Shown: positions 42,357 through 50,857, counted from the stretch's first letter. The stretch is 64,000 bases of DNA from an uncultured Eubacteriales bacterium (GCA_949283375.1 CASDSM010000028.1:24949-88948), one strand, 5' to 3'. Notes: a model not told the origin generated them from the letters alone. A program made the numbers and translations.

Positions 42357-42385
42357 CCGGCGGCGCAGAACTTCTGCGCCGCCGG
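42357..42385. terminator. Strong palindromic hairpin after the P-loop-like gene
   Basis: CCGGCGGCGCAGAA and TTCTGCGCCGCCGG form a perfect stem with almost no loop beyond its centre, followed within ten bases by ATTTTG. Confidence 0.75.
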
Positions 42386-42404
42386 AGTGCATTTTGACAG
42401 ACTG

Positions 42405-42453
42405 ACGCGCCCGCCCGGAAACCAGAATGGCTCCGGGCGGGCGTGTGCTTTTT
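42405..42453. terminator. Second, bidirectional terminator before sdpI
   Basis: ACGCGCCCGCCCGGA pairs with TCCGGGCGGGCGTGT (wobble allowed) and is followed on the plus strand by GCTTTTTC. It lies between the convergent P-loop-like gene and sdpI. Confidence 0.8.
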
Positions 42454-42520
42454 CTCCTTTGCAGAGCGTGCGATGAGGACGGGATGTCAAGGCGACAGAG
42501 CGCCTCCCGCCGTGTGCCGC

Positions 42521-43189
42521 TCACTTCATGAGCTTCTTATAGACCAGGAAGGAGTACAGCGTGGTCCACGCCGCCGTGAGCAGTGTCGCGCCCAACAGCA
42601 GTCCCACCGTCCACCCCTCCCCGAGCAGGGGGGAGAACAGCCCGACCAGGAGGAGCGCCACCCCGCACAGGACGAAGGAGATGCCGCCCATCCGCTGGCT
42701 GCGGTTCCAGTTGTGCTCGTCCGCCAGCGCCCAGGGGGTGCGGCAGCCGAAGAAGTAATTCTGCCGGATGCGGGGCATGTAGTTGCCCAGCACGATGAAG
42801 AGCGCGCCCAGCCCGCCGCTCACCAGCAGGCCGACCAGGTTCCCCCGCTCGGGCAGCACCCCGAAGCAGGTCAGCTCGCTCAGCCAGCCGACCGCGCAGA
42901 GAAACAGGGTGATGGCGGTGAGAAAGCCGCGCCAGATGGGGGCAAATTTCTCATAGTTCTCCTGCTTGGGGTCCATCGCCGGGAGGACCCCGAGCAGAAG
43001 GAGCATCCCCGCCGGGATCAGGGCGGTGACGAGCACCACCCACTTCGGCCCCCAGCCGTCCGCCACGCCGTCAAAGCCCCAGTGGATGGGGACCGTCTCC
43101 GGCAGGGCGGGATAGCAGGCCAGATGGGCCAGGAAATTGGCCGCGCACACCGCGGCGAGCACGGCAAACAGCCGTCTATTGCTTTTCAT
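42521..43189 (-). CDS. sdpI: SdpI-family membrane protein (DUF1648 plus SdpI domains)
   Basis: A 222-residue membrane protein; the start at 43189 follows AAAGGAGTGCGCG. The N-terminal half holds a DUF1648 segment (YPALPETVPIHWGFDGVADGW near 27-47), the C-terminal half the SdpI signature GNYMPRIRQNYFFGCRTPWAL (near 137-157). About six hydrophobic segments are visible. In Bacillus subtilis SdpI gives immunity to the SdpC toxin and sequesters the repressor SdpR. Here it overlaps sdpR by 14 bases and no sdpABC toxin genes are visible, so it may be an orphan immunity or envelope-stress module. Confidence 0.9.
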   Translation of the reverse strand: MKSNRRLFAVLAAVCAANFLAHLACYPALPETVPIHWGFDGVADGWGPKWVVLVTALIPAGMLLLLGVLPAMDPKQENYEKFAPIWRGFLTAITLFLCAVGWLSELTCFGVLPERGNLVGLLVSGGLGALFIVLGNYMPRIRQNYFFGCRTPWALADEHNWNRSQRMGGISFVLCGVALLLVGLFSPLLGEGWTVGLLLGATLLTAAWTTLYSFLVYKKLMK

Positions 43190-43451
43190 CGCGCACTCCT
43201 TTCCCGAAGTCGTAAAACCACTTCATCAGCTCCTGAAATACCGTCAGGTTCAGGCGGTAGACGATGTTCTGTCCCCGCCGCTCGTCCGCCACCAGTCCGG
43301 CTGACCGGAGGGTGGCCAGGTGGTGGCTCACCGAGGGCTTTGCCATGTCAAACTGCGCGACGATCTCCCCGGCGGTCAGCTCACCGTCCGCCAGCAGCTC
43401 CAGGATCCGCCGCCGCGTCGGGTCGGCCAGCGCCTTAAAGGCATCTCTCAT
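43176..43451 (-). CDS. sdpR: ArsR-family repressor, SdpR-like autorepressor
   Basis: A 91-residue winged-helix protein; the start at 43451 follows AAAAGGAGGTATGCGGG. It reads MRDAFKALADPTRRRILELL, then TAGEIVAQFDMAKPSVSHHLATL (recognition helix near 35-55) and VADERRGQNIVYRLNL. No metal-binding cysteines are visible, as in SdpR and unlike ArsR/CadC sensors. It is coupled to sdpI by a 14-base overlap. A palindrome overlapping its promoter suggests that it represses its own operon until SdpI draws it to the membrane, as known in Bacillus. Confidence 0.9.
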   Translation of the reverse strand: MRDAFKALADPTRRRILELLADGELTAGEIVAQFDMAKPSVSHHLATLRSAGLVADERRGQNIVYRLNLTVFQELMKWFYDFGKGVRDEKQ

Positions 43452-43473
43452 CCCGCATACCTCCTTTTCGATA

Positions 43474-43501
43474 ATTAGAAAATTGTCTAATCTTCTATCA
43501 A
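43474..43501 (-). promoter_or_regulatory. sdpRI promoter with overlapping palindromic operator
   Basis: On the minus strand TTGATA (43501-43496), a 16-base spacer and TCTAAT (43479-43474). The palindrome ATTAGA-N6-TCTAAT (43474-43491) covers the -10 and is a good candidate SdpR operator. Confidence 0.65.
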
Positions 43502-43513
43502 TAGAATAACACA

Positions 43514-43575
43514 GAGCCGCCCCGCCGTCAAGTGCGCGATGGAAAAAAGCGCGGCGGTTTGACGGCGGGGCGGCT
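43514..43575. terminator. Long inverted repeat between the TetR gene and sdpR
   Basis: GCCGCCCCGCCGTCAA and TTGACGGCGGGGCGGC are perfect complements around a 26-base loop. The stem begins directly after the TetR stop (minus strand) and can end that transcript; the minus-strand loop contains a T-run. Confidence 0.7.
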
Positions 43576-44133
43576 TTACGGATGGGGCGGCGGGGCAGCC
43601 GTGCGGAACATCTGCCCGCTCATCAGGCGGCAGACCTTCCGCGCCAGCTCCCGCCGGTCGAGGCCGGAGTCGGCGCAGTGCTTGAGCAGCAGGCCGGTCA
43701 GCCCGGCGGCGCAGAAGTCGAGGGCCACCTCCAGGTCAGAGTAGAGGACGGAGACCTGTCCGCCCCGCCCGCCCTGAAGCATCTGCTGGCAGTAGGCGCG
43801 GGTGGTCTCGGCCAGGATGCGCTCCACCTGGGCCCGCCGCTGGGAGGCGAGCAGCTTTTCCAGCAGCGCATGGTGCTCTGCCGCCGCGTCGATGAGCAGC
43901 TCGAGCGCCTCCTCCGGGGAGTCCTTGGCCAGCCCCTCGCGGGCGATGCGGTCAAAGCCCCGCTGGACGGACCACTCGATGACGTCCATCATATCCTGAA
44001 AGTGGTAGTAGAAGGTCTGCCGGGAGATGCCGCAGGCCTCGATGAGAGATTTTACGGTGATCTTGTCCACATTCTGACGCTGGATGAGGGAGGCGAAGGC
44101 GTCCGCGATCACGTTTTTCATATCAATTGGCAT
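43576..44133 (-). CDS. TetR-family transcriptional regulator
   Basis: A 185-residue protein; the start at 44133 follows GGGGAGGCGCCC. Residues 1-50 form the TetR helix-turn-helix (DAFASLIQRQNVDKITVKSL, then CGISRQTFYYHFQDM, the hallmark recognition helix). The C-terminal ~130 residues are an all-helical ligand/dimer domain. The opening MKNVIADAFASL and 'YYHFQDMMDVIEW' resemble the DhaS/TetR_C_7-type regulators common in Firmicutes. Its target is unclear; it is the last of three co-directional genes (mnmG, PH protein, TetR) with 24- and 25-base gaps. Confidence 0.9.
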   Translation of the reverse strand: MPIDMKNVIADAFASLIQRQNVDKITVKSLIEACGISRQTFYYHFQDMMDVIEWSVQRGFDRIAREGLAKDSPEEALELLIDAAAEHHALLEKLLASQRRAQVERILAETTRAYCQQMLQGGRGGQVSVLYSDLEVALDFCAAGLTGLLLKHCADSGLDRRELARKVCRLMSGQMFRTAAPPPHP

Positions 44134-44157
44134 GGGCGCCTCCCCTCTCGCGCGCGG

Positions 44158-44541
44158 TCAGAAGTCCTCCTCGCCGTCTGCGTCCATGCCGTCCGGCATG
44201 TCGTGCATCAGCTCGCCCAGGCGGAGCTTGCGGCGGGTCTTGGCCGCCTCCACCTGCTCGTGCAGCAGCTCCTTCACCTCGCGGGGGTTGCGGATGTCGC
44301 GCAGGACGAGGGTGGGGGCGGTCCGGTCGGCGGAGACAACGGTGACCGAGCCGACGCCGAAGATGCGCTGGCCGAGGTGGATGGACAGGCTGATGTCGCG
44401 CACGCGGTAGAGGAGGATCTCCTCTGCGTGCAGGTTGACCAGGCCGGTCTCCACGAACAGCCGGTCCTCGCTCATCGCGTAGCGGGTGAAGGTGATGGGC
44501 AGGCCGAAGATACGCCTGCGGTCTTGCCAGAGATAATCCAT
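44158..44541 (-). CDS. Bacterial PH-domain protein (bPH2 type)
   Basis: A 127-residue protein; the start at 44541 follows AAAAAGGAGGACCCGCT. It opens MDYLWQDRRRIFGLPITFT and contains RYAMSEDRLFVETGLVNLHAEE and LYRVRDISLSIHLGQRIFGVG, then TLVLRDIRNPREVKELL. This is the core of the bPH_2 (YdbS/YdbT-type) domain: 'LxxxxGxxxxxxxxxLxRVRDI', and a closing 'I-dP-ev-elL'. Unlike YdbT it has no membrane helices and one domain only. The molecular role of this family is unknown. It lies downstream of mnmG and upstream of the TetR gene in one likely transcript. Confidence 0.85.
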   Translation of the reverse strand: MDYLWQDRRRIFGLPITFTRYAMSEDRLFVETGLVNLHAEEILLYRVRDISLSIHLGQRIFGVGSVTVVSADRTAPTLVLRDIRNPREVKELLHEQVEAAKTRRKLRLGELMHDMPDGMDADGEEDF

Positions 44542-44566
44542 AGCGGGTCCTCCTTTTTCACTTCTT

Positions 44567-46450
44567 TCACTTCGAATCGCTGTTCGTCTGCTTCTCCAGC
44601 CAGAAGATGAGCGCGGCGACGTCCGCCGGGCTCACCCCGGAGATGCGCGAGGCCTGGCCGAGGTTCAGCGGGCGGATGCGGTCGAGCTTCTGCCGCGCCT
44701 CCAGACGGAGGCTCTGGATGGAGAGATAGTCCGCCCCGGCGGGCAGGGCGCGGCCCTCCATCCGGCGGAACTCCTCGATCTGCCGCGCCTGCCGGGCGAT
44801 GTAGCCGTCATACTTGATGCGGATGGCCGCCTGCTCCGTCACCGCGCGCGGCAGGGCGGGCCGTCCGGGGTCGAAGGGGGCGAGGTCGTCATAGCTGATC
44901 CTGGGCCGGCGCAGGAGGCTCGCGAGCCTGGCCCCGGAGGGGGGGACGCTCTCCCCCCGCGCGGCGAGGAAGGCGGCCAGCTCCGGCGTGGAGGCGGCCC
45001 CTGTGTGCTCCAGCCGGTCCATCTCCCGCGCGACGAGGCGGTATTTCTCCTGCACCGCCTCATAGCGCGCCCGGTCCACCAGGCCGAGGGCGTAGCCCAC
45101 CGGGGTGAGGCGCTCGTCGGCGTTGTCCTGCCGCTGGATCAGGCGGTACTCCGTGCGCGAGGTCATCATCCGGTACGGCTCGTTGGTCCCCTTGGTCACC
45201 AGGTCGTCGATCAGCACGCCGATATAGCCCTGGTCCCGCCGGAGGATGAGCGGCGCGCGGCCCAAAATCTTGAGCGCGGCGTTCACCCCGGCGACAAAGC
45301 CCTGTACCGCCGCCTCCTCATAGCCGGAGGAGCCGTTGAATTGCCCCGCGCCGTAGAGGCCGGGGATTTTTTTGCACTCCAGCGTGGGCAGAAGCTGGCG
45401 CGGGTCGACGCAGTCGTACTCGATCGCGTAGGCGGGGCGGGTCATCTCCGCCCGCTCCAGGCCGGGGAGGGTGTGGAGCATCTCGATCTGCACGTCCTCC
45501 GGAAGGGAGGAGGAGAAGCCCTGCAAATACAGCTCCTCCGTCTCCAGCCCCATCGGCTCGAGAAAGAGCTGGTGGCGCTCCTTGTCGGCAAAGCGGACCA
45601 CCTTGTCCTCGATGGAGGGGCAGTAGCGCGGCCCCACCCCCTCGATCACCCCGGAAAAGAGGGGGGAGCGGTGGAGGTTGGCGCGGATGATCTCGTGCGT
45701 CCGCTGATTGGTATAGGTGAGGTAGCACACAGCGCGGTTTTCCGGGCGCTGCGCGGTCTGAAAGGAGAAGGGCTCGGCATCCTCGTCCCCCGGCTGGCAC
45801 TGGAGCTGGGAGAAGTCCACGCTGCGGCGGAGGATGCGCGGGGGCGTGCCCGTCTTGAAGCGGCGCAGCTCCAGCCCGAGCGCGCGCAGGCGTTCGGTGA
45901 GGGCGAGGGCGGCCTGCTGCCCGTCCGGTCCGCTCGTGCGCGTCACGTCCCCGACGATGGTGCGCCCGCCCAGATGGGTGCCGGTGGCGATCACGACGGC
46001 GCGGACGGCGTAGGTCGCGCCGGTGGCGGTGCGCACGCCGCTCACATGGCCCTCCTCCGTCAAAATCTCCACCACCTCCGCCTGACGCAGGTGCAGCCGC
46101 TCCTGCCGCTCGAGGGTGTGCTTCATGATCTCCTGATAGCGCCGCCGGTCCGCCTGCGCCCGCAGCGACCAGACGGAGGGGCCCTTGCCCCGGTTGAGCA
46201 CCCGGTACTGGATGCAGGCCCGGTCCGCCGCGCGGGCCATCTCGCCGCCCAGGGCGTCCAGCTCGCGGACCAGGTGCCCCTTGCCGGTGCCGCCGATGGC
46301 GGGGTTGCAGGGCATATTGCCCACCGCGTCCAGGTTGACGGTGAAGCAGACCGTCTCCAGCCCCAGCCGCGCGGCGGCGAGCGCCGCCTCAATCCCGGCG
46401 TGGCCCGCGCCGATCACGGCGACGTCATACGAGCCTGCGGTAAAATTCAT
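44567..46450 (-). CDS. mnmG: tRNA uridine-5-carboxymethylaminomethyl modification enzyme MnmG (GidA)
   Basis: A 627-residue flavoprotein of normal family length, starting [19 protein letters not shown] at 46450. The FAD Rossmann motif [38 protein letters not shown] (near 47-70), the cysteine-containing '[12 protein letters not shown]' region and [21 protein letters not shown] (near 365) identify GidA. The C-terminal helical domain (about 550-620) binds MnmE and tRNA ('[23 protein letters not shown]'). With MnmE it modifies wobble uridine 34 of several tRNAs. mnmE and rsmG are not adjacent here, which is unusual for Firmicutes; the downstream partners are a PH protein and TetR. Confidence 0.97.
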   Translation of the reverse strand: MNFTAGSYDVAVIGAGHAGIEAALAAARLGLETVCFTVNLDAVGNMPCNPAIGGTGKGHLVRELDALGGEMARAADRACIQYRVLNRGKGPSVWSLRAQADRRRYQEIMKHTLERQERLHLRQAEVVEILTEEGHVSGVRTATGATYAVRAVVIATGTHLGGRTIVGDVTRTSGPDGQQAALALTERLRALGLELRRFKTGTPPRILRRSVDFSQLQCQPGDEDAEPFSFQTAQRPENRAVCYLTYTNQRTHEIIRANLHRSPLFSGVIEGVGPRYCPSIEDKVVRFADKERHQLFLEPMGLETEELYLQGFSSSLPEDVQIEMLHTLPGLERAEMTRPAYAIEYDCVDPRQLLPTLECKKIPGLYGAGQFNGSSGYEEAAVQGFVAGVNAALKILGRAPLILRRDQGYIGVLIDDLVTKGTNEPYRMMTSRTEYRLIQRQDNADERLTPVGYALGLVDRARYEAVQEKYRLVAREMDRLEHTGAASTPELAAFLAARGESVPPSGARLASLLRRPRISYDDLAPFDPGRPALPRAVTEQAAIRIKYDGYIARQARQIEEFRRMEGRALPAGADYLSIQSLRLEARQKLDRIRPLNLGQASRISGVSPADVAALIFWLEKQTNSDSK

Positions 46451-46474
46451 GGTACATGCTTCCTTCTTGTGTCG

Positions 46475-46831
46475 TAGGGGCGCACCCAGTGCGCCCGCGT
46501 GGGTGGGACGGTTTTCGAACGGGCGTGCTGCCCCTCATCCGTCGCGGCTTGCGCCGCGCCACCTTCCCCCGGAGGGGGAAGGCTTTTTACACCGGGGGCG
46601 GGGCCATAGGGGCGCACCCAGTGCGCCCGCATAGAGGGACGGTTTTCGAACAGGCGTGCTGCCCCTCATCCGTCGCGGCTTGCGCCGCGCCACCTTCCCC
46701 CGGAGGGGGAAGGCTTTTTCTCCAGCACGGCCCTGTGCCTTCCCCCCCTTGGGGGGAAGGTGCCCCCGCAGGGGGCGGATGAGGGGACGAAGACCGCGGC
46801 CATCACCGCGGGCGCACGCGGTGCGCCCCTA
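46475..46831. repeat. Intergenic palindromic repeat block (two direct copies and one inverted copy)
   Basis: This 547-bp gap between divergent mnmG and the lipoprotein gene holds two direct copies of a ~113-bp unit (46475-46587 and 46607-46719; period 132) and one partial inverted copy (46739-46831). Each unit contains GGGGCGCAC-CCA-GTGCGCCC, then CCCCTCATCCGTCGCGGCTT, GCGCCGCGCC and CCTTCCCCCGGAGGGGGAAGG, with TTTTT after. The inverted copy reads CCTTCCCCCCTTGGGGGGAAGG, GGGGGCGGATGAGGGG and GGGCGCAC-GCG-GTGCGCCCC. No gene fits. Such units are typical of dispersed palindromic repeats in gut Clostridia. Confidence 0.85.
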
Positions 46832-46922
46832 CGGGGTGGCTCCGTTCCTGCGCCGGGTTTCAGAACCGCTTTGCAGATTCTGAAGAATAGTTTAACATAC
46901 TCTGAAGGGGGCGGCAACCGTC

Positions 46923-46951
46923 TTGACCTTTTTCTGCCGGGCCGATATACT
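46923..46951 (+). promoter_or_regulatory. Promoter of the lipoprotein gene
   Basis: TTGACC (46923-46928), a 17-base spacer and TATACT (46946-46951), 46 bases before the chosen start at 46998. Confidence 0.75.
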
Positions 46952-46997
46952 GGATGGGACGAAATGGCCCCAAAAGACCGGAAAGAGAGGGTGGAAG

Positions 46998-47891
46998 ATG
47001 AGAAGACTGCTCTGCGCGCTCCTCGCGCTCTGCCTGGCGGCGGGCCTGTGCGCCTGCCGCAGCCGCGACGAGCGGGACGCGCTGCGCGCCCAGCTCGACT
47101 ATGCCAACGGCTACGCCGGACCGGAGCGGACGGACTGGGCGATGGACGACGGCACCACGGTGGAGAGGACCGTCCTGCTCGCGCAGGAGGACGGCCTCAC
47201 GGTGACGGCGCTCGGCATTTATGAGGACGACTATGACGTGAGCCTCGTGCTCCAGGTGCGAAACGAGGGCCGCAGGGATGTCAGCCTCTCCTGCGACCGG
47301 CTGGCGGTGAACGGCTGGGAGGTGGACGCCTACGTCTATGGCAGCACCGTCTACGCCGGCGGCATGGCGGACCTGCAGCTCTCCTTCCCGCGCGCGGGCC
47401 TCTACCGGACGGGGGCGGACGCGGTCTGGTCGCTCGACTATGAGCTGCGCTTCTATGACGATGCGTATGACACCGTGGCCGGGATAGAGGGCTCTCTCGC
47501 CACCTCCCATCCCGCGCAGGCGCTTGCGATGCCGGGCGAGGTCTGCTACGAGAGCGAATCCGTGGCCCTCTCTCTGGCCGGGGTGGTCGTGGAGGAGAGC
47601 TATGTCGAGGTCTGGCTCGCCGCGGAGAACCGCAGCCGTCTGGACCTGACGCTGGAGAGCGAATACGCCGCAGTGGACGGCGATGAGGAGACGATGGTGG
47701 ACTTCTGGCTCTGGGAGACCCTCTCCGCCGGGAGCCGCCGGCTCTTCTGCATCACTCTCTGGCGGGACGACCTGGCGGGCATCACCGGCTCGGAGGACCT
47801 GCCGGAGACGCTGACGGTCCCCCTCGTCATCACGGAGGACTACAGCGGCGTGGAGAAGGCGGAGCTGACGATCTCTCTGGCAGAGGAATAG
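46998..47891 (+). CDS. Predicted lipoprotein of unknown function
   Basis: A 297-residue protein. The start at 46998 (MRRLLCALLALCLAAGLCAC) follows GAGAGGGTGGAAG; the frame opens at 46923, but that overlaps the promoter. A short lipoprotein signal ends at LCAC (Cys20), then the mature chain. The rest is beta-rich and acidic, with two similar halves: VSLVLQVRNEGRRDVSLSCD near 85 and YVEVWLAAENRSRLDLTLES near 205, each followed by 'AVNGWEVDAY' or 'AAVDGDEETM'. This suggests two tandem immunoglobulin-like/DUF4352-like domains that support extracellular binding. I do not recognise a named family. It is monocistronic, just upstream of the M-box. Confidence 0.8.
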   Translation: MRRLLCALLALCLAAGLCACRSRDERDALRAQLDYANGYAGPERTDWAMDDGTTVERTVLLAQEDGLTVTALGIYEDDYDVSLVLQVRNEGRRDVSLSCDRLAVNGWEVDAYVYGSTVYAGGMADLQLSFPRAGLYRTGADAVWSLDYELRFYDDAYDTVAGIEGSLATSHPAQALAMPGEVCYESESVALSLAGVVVEESYVEVWLAAENRSRLDLTLESEYAAVDGDEETMVDFWLWETLSAGSRRLFCITLWRDDLAGITGSEDLPETLTVPLVITEDYSGVEKAELTISLAEE

Positions 47892-47927
47892 GGCGGGAAA
47901 AATGTCTGGAAAGCCCGCCGGGCAGGG

Positions 47928-47956
47928 TTGACATTGCCCGGTAAAAGGCATACTAT
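47928..47956 (+). promoter_or_regulatory. Promoter of the M-box/mgtE transcript
   Basis: Perfect TTGACA (47928-47933), a 17-base spacer and TACTAT (47951-47956). Confidence 0.85.
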
Positions 47957-48053
47957 TAAAAAGAGGAAACTCCCGTTCTCCGGGCGGCCGGGCAGGCGCC
48001 GCCGCCCGGAGGCGGGCTACAAATTCGGGCAAATGCACGCATCTGCCCGACAT

Positions 48054-48193
48054 CGCTCCGGTAGGTAAGGCTACCACAAGGATACGGGTTGCTGCCGCAA
48101 AGTCGTGGAGACACGATCCGCTGGTTGGAACAGGTGATATCGAACCCAAAGGTGTCACTTAACGCAATTTCACTGCCTTGTGATGCTAAAGCT
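48054..48193 (+). promoter_or_regulatory. M-box (ykoK) magnesium riboswitch
   Basis: Conserved blocks in order: CTCCGGTAGGTAAGGCTACC, ACAAGGATACGGGTTGCTGCC, GCAAAGTCGTGGAGACACGA, GGTTGGAACAGGTGATATCG, AACCCAAAGGTGTCACTTAA and TGCCTTGTGATGCTAAAGCTC. This is the M-box order (GTAGGTGAGGCT..., GATACGCTGCC..., AGACA, AGGT...). It is followed by a terminator and an MgtE-type Mg2+ transporter, the classical target. High Mg2+ should fold the aptamer and stop transcription. The ~97 bases between the promoter and the aptamer contain an additional GC-rich stem. Confidence 0.9.
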
Positions 48194-48240
48194 CAAACGG
48201 TGGGGCGGGGCGCTGGGGCGCCCCGGCGGCACGCGCGCAT

Positions 48241-48273
48241 CTGATGCCGGAGGAGGGCGTCAGGTGCTTTTTT
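48241..48273 (+). terminator. M-box expression-platform terminator
   Basis: CTGATGCC pairs with GGCGTCAG (one wobble) and is followed by GTGCTTTTTT, upstream of the mgtE start. Confidence 0.75.
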
Positions 48274-48321
48274 GTCCGCTCCGGCGGGCAGGACGCTGGA
48301 ACAGAGAGGATGGTGGCGGAG

Positions 48322-49710
48322 ATGGCCAATTTTGAGCGCAATATGGAGAAGATGCTCTCCATTGTCAGCGATTTGCTGCGGCGAAAACAGTATGCCCAGC
48401 TGCGCGGCCTCCTCCTGCCGCTCGAGCCGCCCGACGTGGCGCAGATGTTCGAGCAGCTCCCGGAGCAGGATATCCCGCTGCTGTTTCGCCTGCTGCCCAA
48501 GGAACTGGCGGCGGAGGTCTTCGTTGAGCTGGAGACGGAGTATCAGCAGCAGCTCATCCGCAGCTTCTCCAACGCAGAGCTGAAAGAGGTGCTCGACGAG
48601 CTCTATCTGGACGACGCGGTGGACATCGTCGAGGAGATGCCGGCCAATGTGGTCAAGCGCATCCTCGCACACTCCGACCCGGAGATGCGCAAGAGCATCA
48701 ACGAAATTTTGAAATACCCCGAGGACTCCGCCGGGAGCATCATGACCACGGAGTACATCGACCTCAAGCGGGACATGACGGTGGCCGACTGCTTCAAGCG
48801 CATCCGCCGCAACGCCGCCGACGTGGAGACGGTGAACGTCTGCTATGTGCTCGACCGGGACCGGAAGCTCAAGGGCTATGTCACCATCCGCGACCTCTTC
48901 CTGGCCGACTATGAGGACGTGGTGGATGAGATCATGAACCCCAACATCATCTTCGCCACCACCCTGGAGGACCAGGAGACGGTGGCGCAGAAGTTCCGCC
49001 GCTACGGCTTCATCGCCATGCCGGTGGTGGACACGGAGGAGCGCCTGGTGGGCATCATCACCGCCGACGACGTCTTCGACGTCATGGAGGAGGAGGTCAC
49101 CGAGGACATCGCCAAGATGGCGGCCATCGTCCCGAACGACAAGCCCTACCTGCGCACCGGCGTCTTTGAGACCTGGGCCTCCCGCATCCCCTGGCTGCTG
49201 CTGCTGATGATCTCCGCCACCTTCACCGGGATGATCATCACCGGCTTTGAGTCGTCGCTGGCGGCCTACGCCGCCCTCACCGCCTATATCCCCATGCTCA
49301 CCGGCACCGGCGGCAACAGCGGCTCGCAGTCCTCCGTCTCCGTCATCCGCGGCGTCTCGCTGGGGGAGATCCAGTTTGCCGACCTGCCGCGCGTGGTGTG
49401 GAAGGAGTCGCGCGTCTCCCTCCTGTGCGGGCTGACGCTCGCGGTGGCCAACTTTGTGAAGATGATGCTGGTGGACCGGATGCTCTTTCACAACTCCGCC
49501 ATCACCGTCCCCATCGCCCTGGTGGTCTGCGCCACCCTGGTGGGCACGGTGTTTTCCGCCAAGATCATCGGCTGCGCCCTGCCCATGCTCGCCAAGAAGC
49601 TGGGCTTTGACCCGGCGGTGATGGCCAGCCCCTTCATCACCACCATCGTCGACGCCCTCTCCCTGCTGATCTACTTCGGCTTTGCCGCGCTCATCCTGCC
49701 CGCGGGCTGA
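48322..49710 (+). CDS. mgtE: MgtE-family magnesium transporter
   Basis: A 462-residue protein. I chose ATG 48322 (MANFERNMEKMLSIVSDLL), with GAGAGGA 12-18 bases upstream; ATG 48310 is in frame but its Shine-Dalgarno overlaps the start. The order is an N-terminal helical MgtE_N domain (LLLPLEPPDVAQMFEQLPEQ near 35-50), two CBS domains (about 135-255: 'MTTEYIDLKRDMTVADCFK', 'GYVTIRDLFLADYEDVVDEIM', 'VDTEERLVGIITADDVFDVM') and a five-helix pore domain (about 285-462) with MLTGTGGNSGSQSSVSVIRG, the Mg2+ selectivity signature. CBS domains sense cytosolic Mg2+. Regulation by the M-box upstream agrees with function. Confidence 0.96.
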   Translation: MANFERNMEKMLSIVSDLLRRKQYAQLRGLLLPLEPPDVAQMFEQLPEQDIPLLFRLLPKELAAEVFVELETEYQQQLIRSFSNAELKEVLDELYLDDAVDIVEEMPANVVKRILAHSDPEMRKSINEILKYPEDSAGSIMTTEYIDLKRDMTVADCFKRIRRNAADVETVNVCYVLDRDRKLKGYVTIRDLFLADYEDVVDEIMNPNIIFATTLEDQETVAQKFRRYGFIAMPVVDTEERLVGIITADDVFDVMEEEVTEDIAKMAAIVPNDKPYLRTGVFETWASRIPWLLLLMISATFTGMIITGFESSLAAYAALTAYIPMLTGTGGNSGSQSSVSVIRGVSLGEIQFADLPRVVWKESRVSLLCGLTLAVANFVKMMLVDRMLFHNSAITVPIALVVCATLVGTVFSAKIIGCALPMLAKKLGFDPAVMASPFITTIVDALSLLIYFGFAALILPAG

Positions 49711-49766
49711 GACGGCGTGGTCAGGAATCCCGGCTTTCGTTCCATTTTTCCCTCACATTTGCGCTC

Positions 49767-49795
49767 TTGAAGAAGGGAACGCTTCGTGATAAGAT
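49767..49795 (+). promoter_or_regulatory. Promoter of galE
   Basis: TTGAAG (49767-49772), a 17-base spacer and TAAGAT (49790-49795), 57 bases before the galE start. Confidence 0.65.
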
Positions 49796-49852
49796 AGGTT
49801 TGTGAACACTGCGCATCTGAAATACGGCGCAGAGCAAGGAGGCAGCACAGCG

Positions 49853-50842
49853 ATGGCAATTTTGGTGTTGGGCGGGGCCGGCTACATTGGGTCCCATACG
49901 GTCCGGCAGCTCATCGACGCCGGGCGTGACGTGGTCGTGGTGGATAACCTGGAGACGGGCTTCCGCGCGGCGGTGCATCCCGGGGCCCGCTTCTATCAGG
50001 CGGACATCCGCGACAAGGCCAGCCTCGAGCCGGTCTTCCAGCAGGAGCACATCGAGGGCGTGATCCACTTCGCCGCCAACTCCCAGGTGGGCGAGAGCAT
50101 GGTCAAGCCGCTGAAATACTATGACAACAACCTCTGCGGGACCAAGTGCCTGCTCGATGTGATGGTGGCCCACGGGGTGGACAAGATCGTCTTCTCCTCC
50201 ACCGCGGCGACCTACGGAGAGCCGGAGCGGGTGCCCATCCTGGAGACCGACCGGACCAACCCCACCAACTGCTACGGCGAGACCAAGCTGAGCATGGAGA
50301 AGATGTTCCAGTGGGTGGGCCACGCGCACGGGCTGCGCTTTGTCTCCCTGCGCTACTTCAACGCCTGCGGCGCGCATCCCTCCGGGGAGATCGGCGAGGC
50401 GCACGATCCGGAGACCCACCTGATCCCCCTCATCCTCCAGGTCCCCAACGGCCAGCGGGAGGCCATCTCCATCTTCGGCAACGACTATCCCACCCCGGAC
50501 GGCACCTGCATCCGGGACTATATCCACGTCACCGACCTCGCCCAGGCGCACATCCTCGCCCTGGAATACCTGGAAAAGGGCGGGGCGAGCGACATCTTCA
50601 ACCTCGGCAACGGCGTCGGCTTCTCCGTGCGCGAGGTGATCGAGACGGCACGCCGCGTCACCGGCCACCCCATCCCGACGAAGGAGACCCCGCGCCGCGC
50701 GGGCGACCCCGCCCAGCTCATCGCCTCGAGCGAGAAGGCCAAGACCGTCCTCGGCTGGAAGCCGCAGTATGACGATCTGGAGACCATCATCTCCTCTGCC
50801 TGGCGCTGGCACCAGAGCCACCCCCACGGCTACGAGAGCTGA
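49853..50842 (+). CDS. galE: UDP-glucose 4-epimerase
   Basis: A 329-residue short-chain dehydrogenase-fold protein; ATG 49853 follows AAGGAGGCAGCACAGCG (the earlier in-frame ATG at 49802 has no good site). NAD-binding GGAGYIGSHTVRQL is at the N-terminus, catalytic Ser/Thr in FSSTAATYGEPE near 120, and the YxxxK pair in NCYGETKLSME near 145. RYFNACGAHPSG and GDGTCIRDYIHVTDLA-type blocks follow. It interconverts UDP-glucose and UDP-galactose; it could feed glf (38856) and galactose breakdown from the beta-galactosidase. It is monocistronic, ending in a terminator. Confidence 0.95.
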   Translation: MAILVLGGAGYIGSHTVRQLIDAGRDVVVVDNLETGFRAAVHPGARFYQADIRDKASLEPVFQQEHIEGVIHFAANSQVGESMVKPLKYYDNNLCGTKCLLDVMVAHGVDKIVFSSTAATYGEPERVPILETDRTNPTNCYGETKLSMEKMFQWVGHAHGLRFVSLRYFNACGAHPSGEIGEAHDPETHLIPLILQVPNGQREAISIFGNDYPTPDGTCIRDYIHVTDLAQAHILALEYLEKGGASDIFNLGNGVGFSVREVIETARRVTGHPIPTKETPRRAGDPAQLIASSEKAKTVLGWKPQYDDLETIISSAWRWHQSHPHGYES

Positions 50843-50857
50843 GGCACATGTTTCCGG

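Noticed and set aside
46456-46917. Short open frames in the repeat block (up to 149 codons)
   Set aside because: They are translations of palindromic repeats, with no ribosome site and no homology-like pattern.
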